A stretch of DNA of 64,000 nt, taken from contig NZ_JACBYE010000003.1 in assembly GCF_013415325.1 (NCBI RefSeq), positions 62,001-126,000 of the forward strand, written 5' to 3'. This document shows positions 63,763-64,000 of the stretch, in pieces. The notes beneath the pieces were generated by a model, which was given only the letters and a program-made list of their open reading frames with translations, was not told where the DNA came from and ran no database searches. This stretch comes from Sanguibacter inulinus (lineage in GTDB: Bacteria > Actinomycetota > Actinomycetes > Actinomycetales > Cellulomonadaceae). Position 1 is the first letter of the stretch; each line of letters starts with the position of its first letter. The position numbers were made by a program, and so were the translations under genes.

Positions 63763-64000
63763 ATGACACCACACCTGGTTCGCTCAGGGCGCACCGTCGT
63801 CGTCGGCGAATCCCCGGTCGCCCGCGGCCTGCGGGAGGCGCTCGGCGTGCGCCTGCACGCGCCAGGTGGCGGTGGCGACGCGGGAGCAGCCATCTCTGAG
63901 CACCCTGCCTCGGACGACGGGTCCGCCGGGCTCGACGGCGCGGAGGCTGTCGTGATCGTCGGTCAGACGGGCGACTTCGAGTCTGTCGTCGCCCGCCGCA
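63763..64000 (+). CDS. Unrecognised protein, truncated by window end
   Basis: 79 codons from ATG 63763, starting MTPHLVRSGRTVVVGESPVAR and containing AEAVVIVGQTGDFESVV. The alternation of short hydrophobic strands with Gly-rich turns could be a dinucleotide-binding fold, but this is only a guess. GAGAGG lies 14 nt upstream. It is divergent from the DUF2342 gene. Confidence 0.6.
   Translation, partial: MTPHLVRSGRTVVVGESPVARGLREALGVRLHAPGGGGDAGAAISEHPASDDGSAGLDGAEAVVIVGQTGDFESVVARR

Overview
The window is high-GC, tightly packed DNA from an actinobacterium. A WhiB7-type regulator, mycoredoxin, AdnA/AdnB, UvrD2, DUF3107, DUF3152 and many leaderless genes all point that way. The sugar-handling genes (ChvE/MmsAB, a beta-glucoside PTS with a LicT antiterminator, and a GH35 operon) suggest a plant-polymer-using Micrococcales member such as a Cellulomonas/Sanguibacter relative. 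The genus is inference. No tRNA, rRNA, CRISPR array, insertion sequence or phage gene was seen.

Left part (1-20.7 kb): a truncated cytosine-deaminase-like amidohydrolase faces a GntR repressor across a strong palindrome. A GNAT acetyltransferase follows. A minus-strand monosaccharide ABC cluster (chvE-mmsA-mmsB, ROK regulator, extra single-domain ATPase) has its own promoter and operator-like repeat. The one-carbon pair glyA-folD sits behind a ZTP (pfl) riboswitch. Next come a divergent reductase/TetR pair, exonuclease III, and a four-gene exporter operon (lipoprotein, peptidoglycan-binding adaptor, ATPase, FtsX-type permease).

Centre (19.5-26 kb): a LicT/BglG-controlled beta-glucoside system. 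bglF-bglA-licT is preceded by a ribonucleic antiterminator (RAT) overlapping an intrinsic terminator. A second RAT/terminator precedes the nearby, oppositely oriented ptsH (HPr). The operon ends with an unusual repeat-bearing stand-alone EIIB-like protein. Together these form a candidate feedback circuit: HPr phosphorylates LicT, and LicT would control HPr synthesis. This is the strongest candidate for something undescribed.

26-45 kb: housekeeping and stress genes (Mrp, DUF1003, MgtE-N/CBS protein, general-stress-like protein, aminopeptidase P, hydrolase, PHP phosphoesterase, MarC, DEAD-box helicase, ferritin-like protein). These are followed by a ROK-regulated beta-galactoside operon (binding protein, two permeases, GH35 enzyme, ROK) driven from a promoter whose -10 lies in a perfect 17-bp palindrome.

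45-64 kb: a DNA-repair and redox block with gene content and partial order like the mycobacterial Rv3195-Rv3208 region: DUF3107, TetR, DUF3152 protease, adnA-adnB, a degenerate phosphotransferase, nudC, mycoredoxin, uvrD2, then whiB7 with a complete attenuation leader (AT-rich promoter, 52-codon upstream ORF, terminator hairpin). A ThiF-like protein, a SprT-like metallopeptidase, a DUF2342-type protease and the start of an unrecognised gene end the window.

Two genome-wide habits recur: leaderless genes with a -10 hexamer exactly 6 nt before the start codon (nine clear cases), and short in-frame tandem duplications inside otherwise conserved genes.
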